NCBI RefSeq assembly: GCF_025370935.1
Contig: NC_133474.1
Span: 21,655,511-21,719,510 of the forward strand
DNA: 64,000 nt
Direction of reading: 5' to 3'
Source of the DNA: Choristoneura fumiferana
Lineage: Eukaryota > Arthropoda > Insecta > Lepidoptera > Tortricidae
Each line of letters begins with the position of its first letter. Position 1 is the first letter of the stretch. A program made the translations under genes and the position numbers. Shown here one piece after another: positions 22,660 through 35,720 of the stretch. The notes below the pieces were generated by a model, which had not been told where the DNA came from, did not search any database, and worked only from the letters and a program-made list of their open reading frames with translations.

Positions 22660-22910
22660 AAGAGTCAAGAGAGGTGTTATAAGTTTGACCGCTATGTGTG
22701 TCTGTGTCTGTGTGTGTGTGTCTGTCTATGTGTCTGTCCGTTCCGTGGCACCGTAGCTCTTAAACGGATGGACCGATTTTGATTTGATGGTTCTTAGACA
22801 TGTTTCATCAAAATCGGTTTAGCCGATTTTGAGATATAGAACTTTGAAATGACAAACTTAGAGGTTTTTCAAGGGTTTTCAACTTTTTTATGGTTAGGTT
22901 AGTTACTACT
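22660..22910 (+). repeat. 'ACCGATTT' family repeat
   Basis: GGTGTTATAAGTTTGACCGC, a (TGTGTC)-rich run, CTTAAACGGATGGACCGATT and GAGATATAGAACTTTGAA. Confidence 0.65.
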
Positions 22911-24503
22911 TTTTGCGAACAAACAATAGTAATTCGTGTCATCGGACTTGCGTTCTGATAGCAATGAGGATAAATTGCGCGAAGCTGTCCAAAATAACTT
23001 TGTGTTTCTTTGTTTTACCTCATTATGTTATGTAAGTGTCAAGTGTGTAGGTAGGTACAAGGTCAATTTAAAGTTATTTAATACATCAAATCACATAATT
23101 ACACCACTTTTTATACAAAGTGTTTCAGAAAAAGGTAAACCAAAATATTTCGTCCGTGGGTAAATGCGCTTAAAAGATTTTTCTATTGAAAATTAATAAA
23201 AAAAAAACATTTCAAATGGCGTCATTTTTTCGCCCGTTAAACTGTCCCACTGCTGGGCAAAGGCCTACCGTTGTTTCCACCATTCGTCCATGTCAAGAGC
23301 ATGCTCCTCCCACTCTAGAGTCTGGCTGAAGAAAGATGAACCTGCAAAACCGCGGCCAATTATATAATAAATAATAATAAAAGTTCAAATGTCTAATTTC
23401 TTACTCTTTAGTCTGTTTCCCATGACATGTGAATAATGTTGCCACTCAAATAATAGCAGGGTTCATATTTCATTAGCCAAACTCTACTTGATATGCGTCC
23501 AAACCTCACCATCACCTCATTCATTGACCAAAAATAACGGCCTGCTGAACATAATAATTAAATTGATGATTTTTAAAATTTTGAACAGTTTGCAGGCCGA
23601 ATGAAGGACGAACTGTACTATTTATATGTTTATAGGTACATTTTAAAACAACAAAAAGCGTTTTATTTTACTGTTGCAATATCTGATTCTTCAAAGTAAT
23701 AAAAAATCACTTTTTTTATTAATCCCACTAATGTTATAAATGCGAAAGTTTGTAAGTCTGTTTGTTTGTTACTTCATCACGTCTAAACCACTGAACCGAT
23801 TTAAATGAAATTCTGTTTACAGATAGTTTGAGTAGTTTAATAAATATTTAATTAATAGAATGGGAAAGCGGTTTTTGGCAAATCAATTAGCAAATTGGCC
23901 AATTTATTCATTCTTCACGATTTTGTTTTATACAGACTGTCCCTCAATTTCCCAAGGCTTGGTCCCCTTACCGGCCCCCGAATAGGCACCCTTTAGCAAC
24001 TAATTGTCGAGGTGGCGAACCAGTTTTTATTGCAGCCTATAAACCCCCGATGCGACCCCGACCACCGCTCGAGATCGACCACTGTTTATTGTGTCGTTAT
24101 ATCGAGATGAGATAGTCCAAATCTTTATTTGTTGCCTGTCGAAGATATTATAATTTGATCGCGGACATTCTATGTTTGAAAAAACTTTTAGATACTAATA
24201 ATTTAAACATTATTAAAACACCATTTTTAGGCGAAAGTACTTTATTCTAATAATAAAATAAAAGAATATTTATTCACAAAGCCAAAAATATATCATAACA
24301 AAATACAATGAAAGAAACAGATAAAACATAATTTGTGAAGAGGTTAAGGACTCAGCAGAGCTGCTGGTTTTCAGTCCTCACCCTGAAGAAGGAAATGGTA
24401 GTGTGGCTGACAATAAGCAAAACACTACCTAAAACATAATAAAAAAAAGAAAAAAACAAAGCCAAGGTAGGCTTTCATTTCAATTGCTTCAATTCAACTG
24501 CTG

Positions 24504-24600
24504 AAATACCCCTGGTGTTGCAGATGTTTATGGGCGGTGGTGATCTCTTACCATCAGGAGACCCACTTGCTCGTTTGCCATCCAGTCGAATAAAAAAAAA
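24504..24600 (+). mobile_element. Bm1-like SINE, 5' truncated
   Basis: Last ~95 bases of the SINE at 9875 (CCCCTGGTGTTGCAG ... CCATCCAGTCGAAT plus A run). Confidence 0.8.
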
Positions 24601-24974
24601 CTGCTGCCTAATGGTTTACACGTACGAAGCCCCGGGAAAAACTTAGTTTTATATTAAACATAACGGTCCTCAATAACAAGATTGTGTGTTACGAAGGCTA
24701 AAGCAAAAATGGTAAAATTGCAATTTAACTTTCCAAGGCCTCGAGCAAATTGCAATCATGACGGACGGAGAAAAAGCAATTTTTGTAAAAAAAAATACTT
24801 TTTAATCTAGCCTCTTGATGACAGTATAATTTTTACGCTCAATATTGTGTTTACTTGAAGTATAATGTTTATGGTTTTGTTCAATTACCTGTGCTTTTAA
24901 AAAGAGGAAATCATAATCTATTTATGTACAAGGTGTTAAATAATTGACTGAAAAACCTGAAAGTAGTTTTTTTA

Positions 24975-25185
24975 ACCCCGACACAAAAAGAGGGATGTTA
25001 TAAGTTTGGCCGCTATGTGTGTCTGTCTGTGGTACCATAGCTCTTAAACGGGTGGACCGATTTGAATGCGTTTTTTTTAATTGAAAGCAAGTTTTTTAGC
25101 GATGGTTCTTAGACATGCTCCATCAAAATCGGTTCAGCCATTTTTGAGATATTGAACTTTGAAGTGACAAAGTCGAGGATTTTTT
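24975..25185 (+). repeat. 'ACCGATTT' family repeat
   Basis: GATGTTATAAGTTTGGCCGC, CTTAAACGGGTGGACCGATT, TTTTTGAGATATTGAACTTT. Confidence 0.65.
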
Positions 25186-25199
25186 ACATATAACTGACC

Positions 25200-25410
25200 G
25201 ATTGATCTCACCTGATGTTAAGTGCAGATGAGGCCAAAGGTGTATCTCACTGGTTCAGTAACAGCCTATTCACTCTAGCCTTGAAGAGCCCTAGATTGTA
25301 TTTATCCGGAAAAACAGACGACGGGAGCGAATTCTATTCCTTAGCAGTTCGCATTATGAAAGAGTAAGAATCGATTTCACTAAAGCACGTCGTGTTTTTA
25401 TCTATCCCTT
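25200..25410 (+). repeat. Interspersed repeat, relative of 61090-61295
   Basis: CCGATTGATCTCACCTGATG, AACAGCCTATTCACTCTAGC, GAATTCTATTCC. A common lepidopteran repeat type. Confidence 0.5.
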
Positions 25411-25904
25411 ATTTTACTTTTCTAATATAGCGAAGCTACATGTTATTTGGTTAATTTGATACTGTCCATTATTCTGTCAGTTTTGATTTTCTTCTAAAAA
25501 CATTGAATCACAAACCAACAAGTACGACTTTCCTGCGTAGAGCTAGGAATCAAGTAAAAGTACAAACATGACATAACATACGAATATATATTGTTTGAAA
25601 TAGTTAAGTTATTTGTACAAATAAGCATTGTGCTCAAAAAAGTATGTCGATTTGGTTGATTAGCCAAATAATGCTGATCTTCGGCCCCTCTTTAGTAAAA
25701 GCATATCCTAAAGGTTCAAGTACCATCCGACTGTATCCCCCTTCCCATATGTCCATGGTGGAGCTAAACAATTTCATGTAAATGTCCAAGACAGCCGGCG
25801 TTCGAAATGGTGGCGATTTGCGAAATGGCGATCGCGCAATTCGGACCGTTTACCTGCCTATTGAAGCTGTGACGTAAAAGATACTTGCCTAGTCTATGGT
25901 TACG

Positions 25905-26090
25905 GTACCTGGCCTTATACTTTGAAATTCAAAATTCGAACTTTGTATGCATTTGCTAACGCTAATAGTAATAATATTTAAAAGGAGTGTTAGGGAAACG
26001 GTACGAGACGAACTTTGAATTTCGAAGTAGCCCAGGGGTCTTGTACTACGAAGTTCAGAATTCGAACTTCGAATCGTTCTGCCCCACTAA
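25905..26090. repeat. 'Close-to-palindromic TACTACGAA' family, diverged
   Basis: AAATTCAAAATTCGAACTTT ... ACGAACTTTGAATTTCGAAG and a second half TACTACGAAGTTCAGAATTC. Same family as 31008, 42418, 45045 and 53034. Confidence 0.5.
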
Positions 26091-27016
26091 CGTTAAATTG
26101 TATGAATTGAATAAATATCATTTTATTAAAAATATAAAACGTAGAACAAGATTATAAAAGCTTCGCCTCAGGTGACTTACTACGGAACCAAGAACACGAA
26201 ATTCTCCCTCATTGTGCGTAACTTATTTCTATAGGAATATTAAAATGCGTATAAGCTGCAACGGGTGCCGAACCCAAACCCTTTGATTCCCATTCCGGGC
26301 CTGTCGCCGCTCGGGGCGTCAAACAAATACTACAAGTTCAGGAATCACTATGATTGAAAGAGGGTCCCGATTTCGTGTCATCATAGAGTTCAGATTGTAT
26401 CCAATTTTAACTAGCTGTTCTTCCATGTTCTACAATGACTCTATTGTACAGTCAACTGCATTAATAATCTACCGACACTCTCTGGCGCGTACTTCCAACA
26501 GATATTTCAATAGGTTGAACTTACGTAGGATGGTCATCTATTAAAATTATGTTTACTACAAAAATCTGCAATTGTTATGTGACAGATTAGTGTCAGTTAA
26601 TATCTACCACAGCGGAGCGTGCAAAAATATCTGACGTGTCCTAGAAATAGAGTCGTATCAGATATTTATGCACAATTTGTTTTATCAGATATTAATAAGT
26701 AAAATTATAGGTAAGTAAGTAAGTATGGTCTCTTGAAACTTTAAAAAGCGAGTCGGACCAAAAATTCCAAAAAAAGTTTTGTTTTCATGATTTTCTTGTA
26801 CCTATTCGTAAGGAATTCTTGCCAAATCATCATTTCGCGTCAACTGGATAGATCTAGATTTAGCTGAGCTCAATAGAGTTTTAAAAAGAAACCCAAATTT
26901 TTATTACTGGGACTTTTAAGCAGGTCACGAAGATTTTGAATGAGTTTCGGCTGCTGAAATTTAAGTTACGTAACAGAGTTTTAGACTACTTAGACTCCAT
27001 TGCCTGTCTATAGGTA

Positions 27017-27107
27017 GAGTCATTCACGATGACGCGTGCCGTGAGATCTTATTACAATGTCATTAATGGCTAATTTTGACAAAATCACGCGTCTTCGTGG
27101 ATGGCAC
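27017..27107. mobile_element. 91-bp MITE with TA duplication
   Basis: Ends GAGTCATTCACGATGACGCG / CGCGTCTTCGTGGATGGCAC, TA on both sides. The same element lies inverted at 48384-48473. Confidence 0.8.
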
Positions 27108-27329
27108 TAGGTATAGCTGTCTATGGAGTCATAGCTCTCAAGCGCGTGGACCGATTTCGTTTGCGGTGGTTCTTCGCTATTCTTGATAAAAATTAGTTCA
27201 GCCCTTTTTAGATATTTCAATGTCTCAAAAATATCATTGAAAGTACAATGTCGGGGCTTTGTTAACTTTCCTAAGTTGGTTATTTACCATACTAGGATTT
27301 CCACAGATTAGCATCAACGACACACACGT

Positions 27330-27690
27330 AATACCAACCCCGCCGTCCAAACTCTATGGTCCACAATCACCCGTCCACTGAGCATGCGAGTCACGCGCGC
27401 CGCCCCGCGTCACAAAGGCGGCAAATTTGCACGTCGCGGCCCGTTTACGCGGCATCCAGCATTCATTGCATTCAGCCGCTGTGTACGAAAAATTGCCATT
27501 ATGCCTCCCCCGCCGCCATGACACCCCGCGTCCGTTCGGAAACGCGCCTTTGTTGAATAAAAAAAGTTGTTGTCTATGGTGCGCCAAGAACTGTGTAAAT
27601 CGGGAGATGAGATGGCAGATGTAACGTCTCTGTCTATCTGTGACTGGATGTAGGTAATAAACGTCACTCTACATACACAATAGAAAAGAT
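27330..27690. promoter_or_regulatory. GC-rich unique island
   Basis: High GC, overlapping chance open frames on both strands, no protein signature, flanked by repeats. Contains CCTTTGTTGAAT (Sox-type). Candidate conserved non-coding element. Confidence 0.3.
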
Positions 27691-28153
27691 CTTAATGAAC
27701 ATGGCAAAAATTTCAACGAAAGATTTAAACAAAAATTGCCATTTTAACTCCCCCGCGGCTATGTCTGTCTATGCTACAGATTCTTTATATGCTAAAGTAA
27801 CGTATTCAACATAACTGACATAAATTCCAGATAGTGAGCTGGAGGTAATCGCGCTTTTTTGGCCTAAACCAAATCTATTATAACATGCAAATGATTATCA
27901 ACTTTAGGGTGGTAGACCACATATTTGGCTGATGGTACCTACCCGTATTTAGGTACCAGCATCATGTGTCCATCTACCGGTAATTTAGAATACAATAAAA
28001 TTACTCGTTATGCATTATAGAAAACTTAAAGCACGATTTACAAATATCCAGAACTCATTATAAGTAATAGCAGTCTACATCCCGTAGAAAGAAAAATTGT
28101 CTAGTGTTTAACTGTGGCTGATTGAAACAGTCAAAGTACCTAACGTAAGTTTA

Positions 28154-28461
28154 AGGTCACAGCTCATTAGAACCACCCGGCACCTGACCAGCACCGCCTC
28201 GACTTTCGGCGTCCACTCGTTGTCGACAGGTGGTCCACGTGTACGAATTTCCTAGTAGTCACTATGGCGGCGAGCAGCGGGCTGTCACCGAGTGGTCCAC
28301 TCGCCGTCCGCCCGTGGCAACCTCGCAGGTGAGGCGATCCGGTGACGCTACGAAGTTGATGTAGTGAGCGCATACCCATACAAATCCATATGAAGAGTAC
28401 TAACCACTCGAGGCGAGGCGGTGCTGGTCGGGTGCCGGGTGGCTGTAATGAGCTGTGACCT
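28154..28461. mobile_element. 308-bp TIR element, PIF/Harbinger-like
   Basis: Ends AGGTCACAGCTCATTA / TAATGAGCTGTGACCT; arms of about 48 bp continue to ACCAGCACCGCCTCG. TTA occurs directly outside both ends (28151-28153, 28462-28464), the 3-bp duplication used by PIF/Harbinger elements. No transposase. Confidence 0.8.
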
Positions 28462-29283
28462 TTATTCTCATATCAATATTTTATTAAGACGGCACAATGT
28501 GTCCCCACCCCGAGCGATAATTCAATCTGTTAAAGTGATAAATGTTTAACATACTTATTAGCTACTGAAATACCTTTTCTTTATCTTTAGGTTATCATAA
28601 AATTGTTACTAAAAAAAGGTTGCATATTTAAATTTAAAAAAATACAGCGCCATTTAAAAATACTCCTTTATCTTCAACACTCAAATACTCTCAAAACAAA
28701 AGAATATTAACACTGATAAAAACGCGCCTTGCCCAAATACTTTTCATTACAAACAAACGCTCAAAAGCGAACCAAGAGACTACCAACGATAACTTTTATT
28801 TGCTCTCGACTCCACAATAATCTTTAGAAAGGAAACGGTTGACGATCCGATACGATAGTGTCACACAAAGAAGCTTATTTCCGCTCTAGCTCCGACTATG
28901 AAAGACCACATTACACCTCCTCCTCACAAAAGAACGGCCGAGCCATTCTCAACCCTACCCGTAGAAACTTAAGCGGTCTTTGTGCCTCTTTGGTGTCAGA
29001 CCAACATTTGTCTAGGTGTATATCGTGAAAATAAAAACTGAACAAATATCGCGATAAGGTTTTGTAAGGGCGTGAGGTCGGCACTCAATGACGAGCGCGA
29101 ATAAATATTGACTGTGGTAATTTGAAACTCGAGGCTGTTTGTGCCTACGGTGCTGGTGCATTCGTGAGGCTCTTCGGACAGTCATGGGTTTTATTATTAA
29201 CTCAAGTGACAAGTGACGCATGTAGAATGAAACGGCTAGTGTTATTACTTATTGGATTGACAACGACAACGATTGACTTAAAT

Positions 29284-29464
29284 GGGTGAATTGCTAAAAA
29301 TTCTTACATAGTTAAGGGCATTAATTAAGAAAACTTAATTGATTCCTTTGTGTTACGAAAGTTAGTCATACAAACTATATGGGTAACTTTCGTAACACAA
29401 AGGAATCAATTAAATTTTCTTAACTAAAGTCCTTAACTATATACAATTTTTTTGCAATTCACCC
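29284..29464. mobile_element. 181-bp fold-back MITE with AAAT duplication
   Basis: Arms of about 85 bp start GGGTGAATTGC and include TTAATTGATTCCTTTGTG and TTACGAAAGTTA. AAAT at 29280-29283 and 29465-29468. Confidence 0.85.
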
Positions 29465-29814
29465 AAATATCTAATAGCGTTTATCACAACTAAACGAGGT
29501 ACCATTTAAACCAGAAGTAGGCAGTAGTACCTATACCTGCTAGCCGCAGAGCCAGCCTAGGCTAGGCAATAGAGTAGAAAACTATCACAGATTTAACGTA
29601 TCCAGTAATTTCTCACACGCATACTAATGAGAAAACTATTCATAGCTATATAACTATAATATTTTACGCCCACGACACGACATAGGTACGTACACATCTA
29701 AGCATGATAGATACTTCAATAAGTTAAGTATTTAGTTTTATAAACAGAAAAAGAAATAAAAATAAGCATCACAAAATCTACCCACTAAATAAAACAATGC
29801 TATAAACAATTTTT

Positions 29815-30030
29815 ATTTTTCTTAAACCGCAGTTTGAACCAAACTGCCAGTCTGCGTGAACCATCGACAACGGAAGAGTGGCAAAAACCGACGCGGTGCG
29901 ATAACACAGACAATGGCAGCTAGTGTCGCGACAATGGTTCGTTTGTGCCGATTCTTCGCGTAATGGCGGGGCGAACCGGTAATTCGATAAAGGCTCTTTC
30001 ATTACGAATTGTGGGCGTGTAATTGAGTTA
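29815..30030. promoter_or_regulatory. Unique island with paired ACAATGG Sox sites
   Basis: ACAATGG at 29910-29916 and 29931-29937, 21 bases apart. No coding signature. Possible enhancer of a Sox-regulated gene; inference only. Confidence 0.3.
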
Positions 30031-30275
30031 GCATTGTGTCTTCTGTTTTTGTTTGGTTGTAGACAATTAGCTTGGGTACGCCTGTTTCTTGGGTTTGATA
30101 GTGTGGCTTGTGGGGTGGGATGGATTGGGATGAGTTTATTTTGAGTTGGTAGGTTTAAATGTAGACAAATTGCAGTAGATAACTTATTATAAAAAAAGAA
30201 GTTAACATACAGGCACGAAAGAAAAACTATCAGTTAGTTTTTGTATTACTTTATGTTCAGAAAAAAAGTCATTTA

Positions 30276-30478
30276 AGCGAATTTTGTAAATTATGAAAAT
30301 AAAGCCTTACTAAGTATTTATTACACAAAACCGCTAACAAACAAAACACAAACCCACAATCCACAAACACACACCTTTTTCAAAGCTTTATTTTCATAAT
30401 TTACAAAATTCGCTAACACCCCGTGCTATAATTTGACTATTTATAAATAATTTAACAAACAAAACACAAACCCACAAT
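30276..30478. repeat. Perfect 30-bp inverted and 26-bp direct repeats, interleaved
   Basis: AGCGAATTTTGTAAATTATG... at 30276-30305 is inverted at 30385-30414. A 26-bp sequence ending CACAAACCCACAAT is at 30335-30360 and again at 30453-30478. Confidence 0.85.
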
Positions 30479-31007
30479 AATAAAAATCCAATCAAACTTA
30501 TACCATTAAAAAGCACTTCACATGAGCATTTGCGTATCGCCGATAATACCGATATGGCCACATTGTGCGATTTGCTTTGAGACGCTTAAGCCGTTTCCAC
30601 ACGGCAGCCCACAAACGCTGCGATTAACTGTCACAACAAAAACGCACAAAGAACTCATGAGCATCTCGTATGGGAGGGCCTAATCGGATGAGCGCGTAAA
30701 AGTACCGCCTGTTGTATATCCTGTGGCTTTCTGGCCACAGACAACGTAGAGCTGGAACTGTTATATTGTTAACTACATAATATGGATGAGGCACGAGTTT
30801 TGCGTAATTCAGGCGTATATTTTTGACAGACACTACAGATGGTACAAATACAGGGAGCATATTCGTGTTTACGAAGTACAGAACTCGGAAGAATCGACGA
30901 TTCCAACGCCTTCTACTGGTGTGGCTCTGGCATCAGCTGTTACGTTAACAGCGACAAACCTGAGAGCGCTGGAACTCGATTTTCTGTTACTGGAACAGAG
31001 AGGCTTA

Positions 31008-31275
31008 CTACGAAATTCGAAAATCGAAGTTCGAATACGAGAGTGAGAGGGATGGTACGGTACGATACGAACTTCGATTTTCGAATTTCGTAGTAGCCCT
31101 TCTGGTTGAGCACCGGGCACCGACCTCGTAGTACGCCCCGGCCCCATACTACGAAGTGCAAAATTTATATTTCGTATCTTGCCGTCCCGCTTAAGCTAAT
31201 GTTATTTAATACGAGAGTGCGAGGGACGGTACAATACGAACTTCGATTTTCGAATTTGATAGTAGCCTCCCAGGG
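31008..31275. repeat. Two adjacent fold-back elements of the TACTACGAA family
   Basis: First: CTTACTACGAAATTCG / CGAATTTCGTAGTAGCCC (31008-31100). Second: CATACTACGAAGTGC ... CGATTTTCGAATTTGATAGT (31146-31272). Central GAGAG-GACGGTACG is shared with the copies at 42418 and 53034. Confidence 0.7.
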
Positions 31276-31279
31276 CACC

Positions 31280-33300
31280 ATACCCGCAATAGCTGAAAGT
31301 TGTGATGAGTAAGGTGTTTGTGCAGCTTCATTTATCCTTAGGTGGATTGAAGCATTTGCGTTCTTCTGTGCCTTTTCCCGGCTAATGTTGTTCAGTTGGA
31401 CGAGTATGATCTATGTTTCAATTATTTGCTCATATTACAGGCCACACCCGGTATATTTTATATGGTTGCGTTCACATTTATCTCATGCAGTGTGTTGTGA
31501 CGGCTTGTGTTGTGTCGCATCGTATCACAAGCTATAGAGAGAAAGAGAGACAGAGAGCATCAAAACACAACACGACAGATAAAAGTGAATGCGGCTTATC
31601 TTGTGCAATCAACCAAAAGTAAACTACCTACAATCAATAAACAAAAACTTGTTATTGGCAAAAGAAGTAAAGTATCAGACGATTACTATAGGAAGAACTT
31701 TGACAGCTCATTTAGATTGCCCTTAAAACAATATACCTAGAGTACCACAGATGCACAAGTACAGTATTGATATGAAATTAAAAAAAAATAGAAAAAAAAA
31801 TACATTTGTTCGTGACAAAGTAGCATGGCATAACGAAAAGATAATTAAAAGTTGTTTTATATTTCAAGTTTGTAGTGTACTAGGTTTATAAAAGTGTTTA
31901 GCATGTAATAGATTTTTTATACCTACCTGTCAATAGCTACATATAATTCACCAGGTATTTAATGTGCAAATTCCAAGTCTTTTCCAGTCCAACATCGAAA
32001 TCATCTTGGCACGCACCAGTGGCGCCCCACAAAGTGACCAACGCACGGCTCCTGCGCCCGAATGGGACGAATCTGAATAAAAAGGTATTACGGCCCAGTT
32101 AGGGACGAGCTACAGATTCCAGCTTAGTGTAAACTATGTTTTAGTTCTGTCTACATACTAGCTATTTTTTTTTATTTTTATAATTGATTGCTTCAGCCGT
32201 TAATTTGAGAAGTTTGCCTCGTTCCTTCGCTGAAACCGTGCAGCACGGCTACGCCTACGCCTGAGCTGAGTTGTTTTCAAATTTTAGATTTAGGATATTA
32301 AAGGAGGTATTGGGTTAGTTCGGCTGAACGCCCCTAAAGGTAAGAGGTTTTAAGACTATTTTTTTTAATTCTTAATACTTTTGACATGGCACAGTTTAAA
32401 CGTTGATCAATGTAGGTATATATATACATTTGTTAGCCAGCCACAATTAAAACATGTTTACTACATAGGTACCAGGATATTGTCTAATATTGTCTTACAC
32501 TTTTGGAAGTATAGTCGGCTATCTTAAATAATTATAGCAAAATAAGTAGCTGAGTAAGGCTATGTGATATTACTGTAAAGTTTAGTTGTTTTTTTATACA
32601 TGTACATGTTTACGTATAAGATGATTTTAATGGTTTTTATTATTTATTTGTTCTAATAATAAGAGTATATTTAGCGATAAAGTTACATTGCGCACAAAAT
32701 TACAAAATACATATTGTTGCATAAAGATAACAAATAATGTTTGTGACTTTGTACTAGGCTGTACGGACTGTACCGCGAGTGCCAAGTGAAATCCTAAGTA
32801 AACCTATAGTCTGCTATCAAGAACAATCAAGTATGCCTCACAAAACATGAAAACTATGTACAAAGCCAATATACTTTTCTATGAAGACTAATAACGATAA
32901 ACGAGTGTCGAAAATCAACCATTTTGTGACCAAAATTCCTTCAACTCACCGACAAAACTAACTCCTACACCGCAACAATACACAGAAACATCGAGAAGCG
33001 GTTCGTTTCCTTCGAGAAGAATGCTCGACATAAATAATATCAGTAAATAAGAGTAAAATATTGAAAAGTGTCGAAGGCGCGAAACTGGATAGGATACCCT
33101 TCCGGCCCGCGCCGGATATCGGCTAGTGCGGGGATCGATGCATAGACAATGTTGCGTTTGTTACTGCTTTGTTGTCTGTGGCATAAAGATCGTGCTGGCC
33201 TGATTAAGTGGACATTTATTTAAGAAATTTAATTTTTAATTAATCTTGTCTATAGTACGTAAAATAGTGTTCAAAAGAGTTTCTAAGTAATTCTAATAAA
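31280..33300. other. No gene recognised
   Basis: AT-rich intergenic sequence. A GC-richer patch at about 31985-32120 and another at 33070-33140 have no coding signature. Confidence 0.4.
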
Positions 33301-33307
33301 TTACTCT

Positions 33308-34130
33308 ATGTTTGAAGAATATTTCATTTTAATATGCGATGACACAGCAAAATGTTTTAATAAACTGTTGATAACTTTAAAAACTGGCAATTTGCGCGCA
33401 GCGTACTTAGAGGAAGTTAACATAATTCGCAACAAAATGGAACGCTGCAACATCGTAAAAACAATTTTCTTGGCAGAGGAACCGTCTTTTTTTGTCCGCG
33501 CCACAGAGCCGCGCTCACCCCTCTCTGTTTCGGCCATATTGATTTCTTTCATTTTCTTTTTCTGCCCACAACCTAACCATTTTTATTCCTATTTGTCCGC
33601 CATTCACAAAGCGGTCTATCCAAATTTCATTTGGATAAAACTCTTACGTGAGCGATTTATGCGGCGAACTGATGAGCGCGGGAGAGATTTTTATTTAAAC
33701 CGTTCCTACAAATTGAAATCTTGGAGCCGTAAATTTCTGGCTGAACGGCGAAAGTCATTTACACTTAAAACAAAACGGCATTATCTATGCCCCATTCGCT
33801 GGCCGGAACCGCAGGGGAGCGCGCGAGATTTGAAATTGGAACCAAATAGGCGTTAAATGGCGGCGTGCGCTGTCATAACGTCATTTAGCGTTCATCAGCA
33901 ACACAGCATCGCTGGTTGGTGCAGGTTTTATTAGCGTAAGAAATGGCGGGCACACTGGCCCGGAAATTGGGATTTGCATGAGGAATACGGCGGACGGTGA
34001 TTGCATTTTCTACTGCAGCGCCTAATTCGACGGTTGCCCTGCGCGCGGCCTTGGCTGGCCAACTTGTGATCTGTATATTGGGCTTGATTACGTACCTAAT
34101 TAGATTACGTAGTGTCATATCCTAAAATTT
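33308..34130. promoter_or_regulatory. Long low-stop, GC-richer block with octamer site; 182-codon ORF of doubtful meaning
   Basis: An ATG-started frame runs 33308-33856 on the plus strand, but the product is low-complexity and basic at the end with no recognisable domain, and no splice context is evident. The 3' part is unusually GC-rich with an ATTTGCAT octamer at 33972-33979 and CCTAATTAGATTA near 34096. Better read as conserved non-coding DNA than as a gene. Confidence 0.3.
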
Positions 34131-35440
34131 GTTTAGTAGCGTACAAATTTGACGTTGTTCCTAAAAAAATTAAAAGGATTTGGTGTTAAGTTGGCGCTGA
34201 AGAATTTTTAGGCAAGAAGGTCTTCCTATCAAGACAAATTATTTTCACCTTCACCATTCTTAGTAAGTGCCAAGCGATTGTAGGCAGCCTCAATCTCATC
34301 GGAGCCAATAAAATCGCGGAGAATGCAATCGACCTGCCATAAAGCGGGCTCTCATTACGAACCACGCTTCTCGTGAAAACGGGCTTTCTTGAATTCTATT
34401 CCAATTGGATGCGACATTCAAATTTAAGAATAGATTCTAGAAGATTTTTTTTATAAGTGAGTGGACAAGATGTTGTTTATACAAAAGGAGGTGAAACTGA
34501 TGAATTTGTGCGCTATTATCTTATGATATAGTCATTTTGCAATTATTCCTGTGACACTTGCAATGATATCTCTTATAGCGTGACGTCAAAAAATCGGTAT
34601 GCTTTTTTACTAGTAAACCGTCACGAGAGTCATCATGAAGTGACTCTAATTACCGTAGTGAGTTATATTAACTAAGCATTAAAATCTATCTATCTCTAAT
34701 CTATTTTAACTAGTCTAGAGGAACATTGTCACTAAACGTTCATAACTATGACAAACATACATTATTTTATGATAAACATACATACATACTTAACTTACAT
34801 AAAAAACGTTGCAAATTAAGTAAAACGGGTTCATATCGGCTTGCATACTTATTGAAAGTCCGAATGTTGGTCAGTATGATCGTTTGTCATAACTCTTTTT
34901 TCTCTGAATCCAATAATTGTTCAGAAGTTCAGAAGAACCTAACCTAACCTATAGTTTCCTATAGTTTTCTAAGGGAAGACCATTAAAAATTTTCAGAAAA
35001 ATTTAAGGTTTCAGTGGGAAAAAAATTATGACAAACGAGATTTGGACAAAAATTACTTGCGAAGAGTATGCGAACTTTGGCGCTCCCCTGTTATAAAAAG
35101 GTACTCTGTGCCCCTATTTTTCTGGCTAGGCTGTTTAAGCTCAAACAAAAATTGGCGGGAAGCATGAATTTTTAAATAATTATAATATTTTATATCCGTA
35201 GGCCAAAGCTGTACGCTATACAGCCTCCAATAGACGCGCCGGCGGCAGACGGGATATTCCATTTTGTACAAATTAGATTGTCTCAAACCAACGCCTCCAA
35301 CCAAACACCTGTATCGTTTGTAACGTTATATATTTTTTTATAAATTCAATATTGTAGAATGTAAATTGTTTTCAATCATGCCATGCATGGATAGGAAATG
35401 TTTTTCTTTACTGTGTTCAAGTAGTATGTATGTACATAGG

Positions 35441-35720
35441 TTTTTTTTTTTTATTCGACTGGGTGGCAAACGAGCAAGTGGGTCTCCTGATGGTAAGAGA
35501 TCACCACCGCCCATAGACACCTGCAACACCAGGGGTATTGCAGATGCATTGCCAACCTAGAGGCCTAAGATGGGATACCTCAAGTGCCAGTAATTACACC
35601 GGCTGTCTTACTCTCCACGCCGAAACACAACAGTGCAAGCACTGCTGCTTCACGGCAGGATTAGCGAGCAAGATGGTGGTAGCAATCCGGGCGGACCTTG
35701 CACAAGGTCCTACCACCTGC
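35441..35720 (-). mobile_element. Bm1-like SINE, full length
   Basis: Reverse complement of 9875-10152 with few changes; begins (on the plus strand) with a T run and ends CAAGGTCCTACCACCTGC. Confidence 0.85.
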
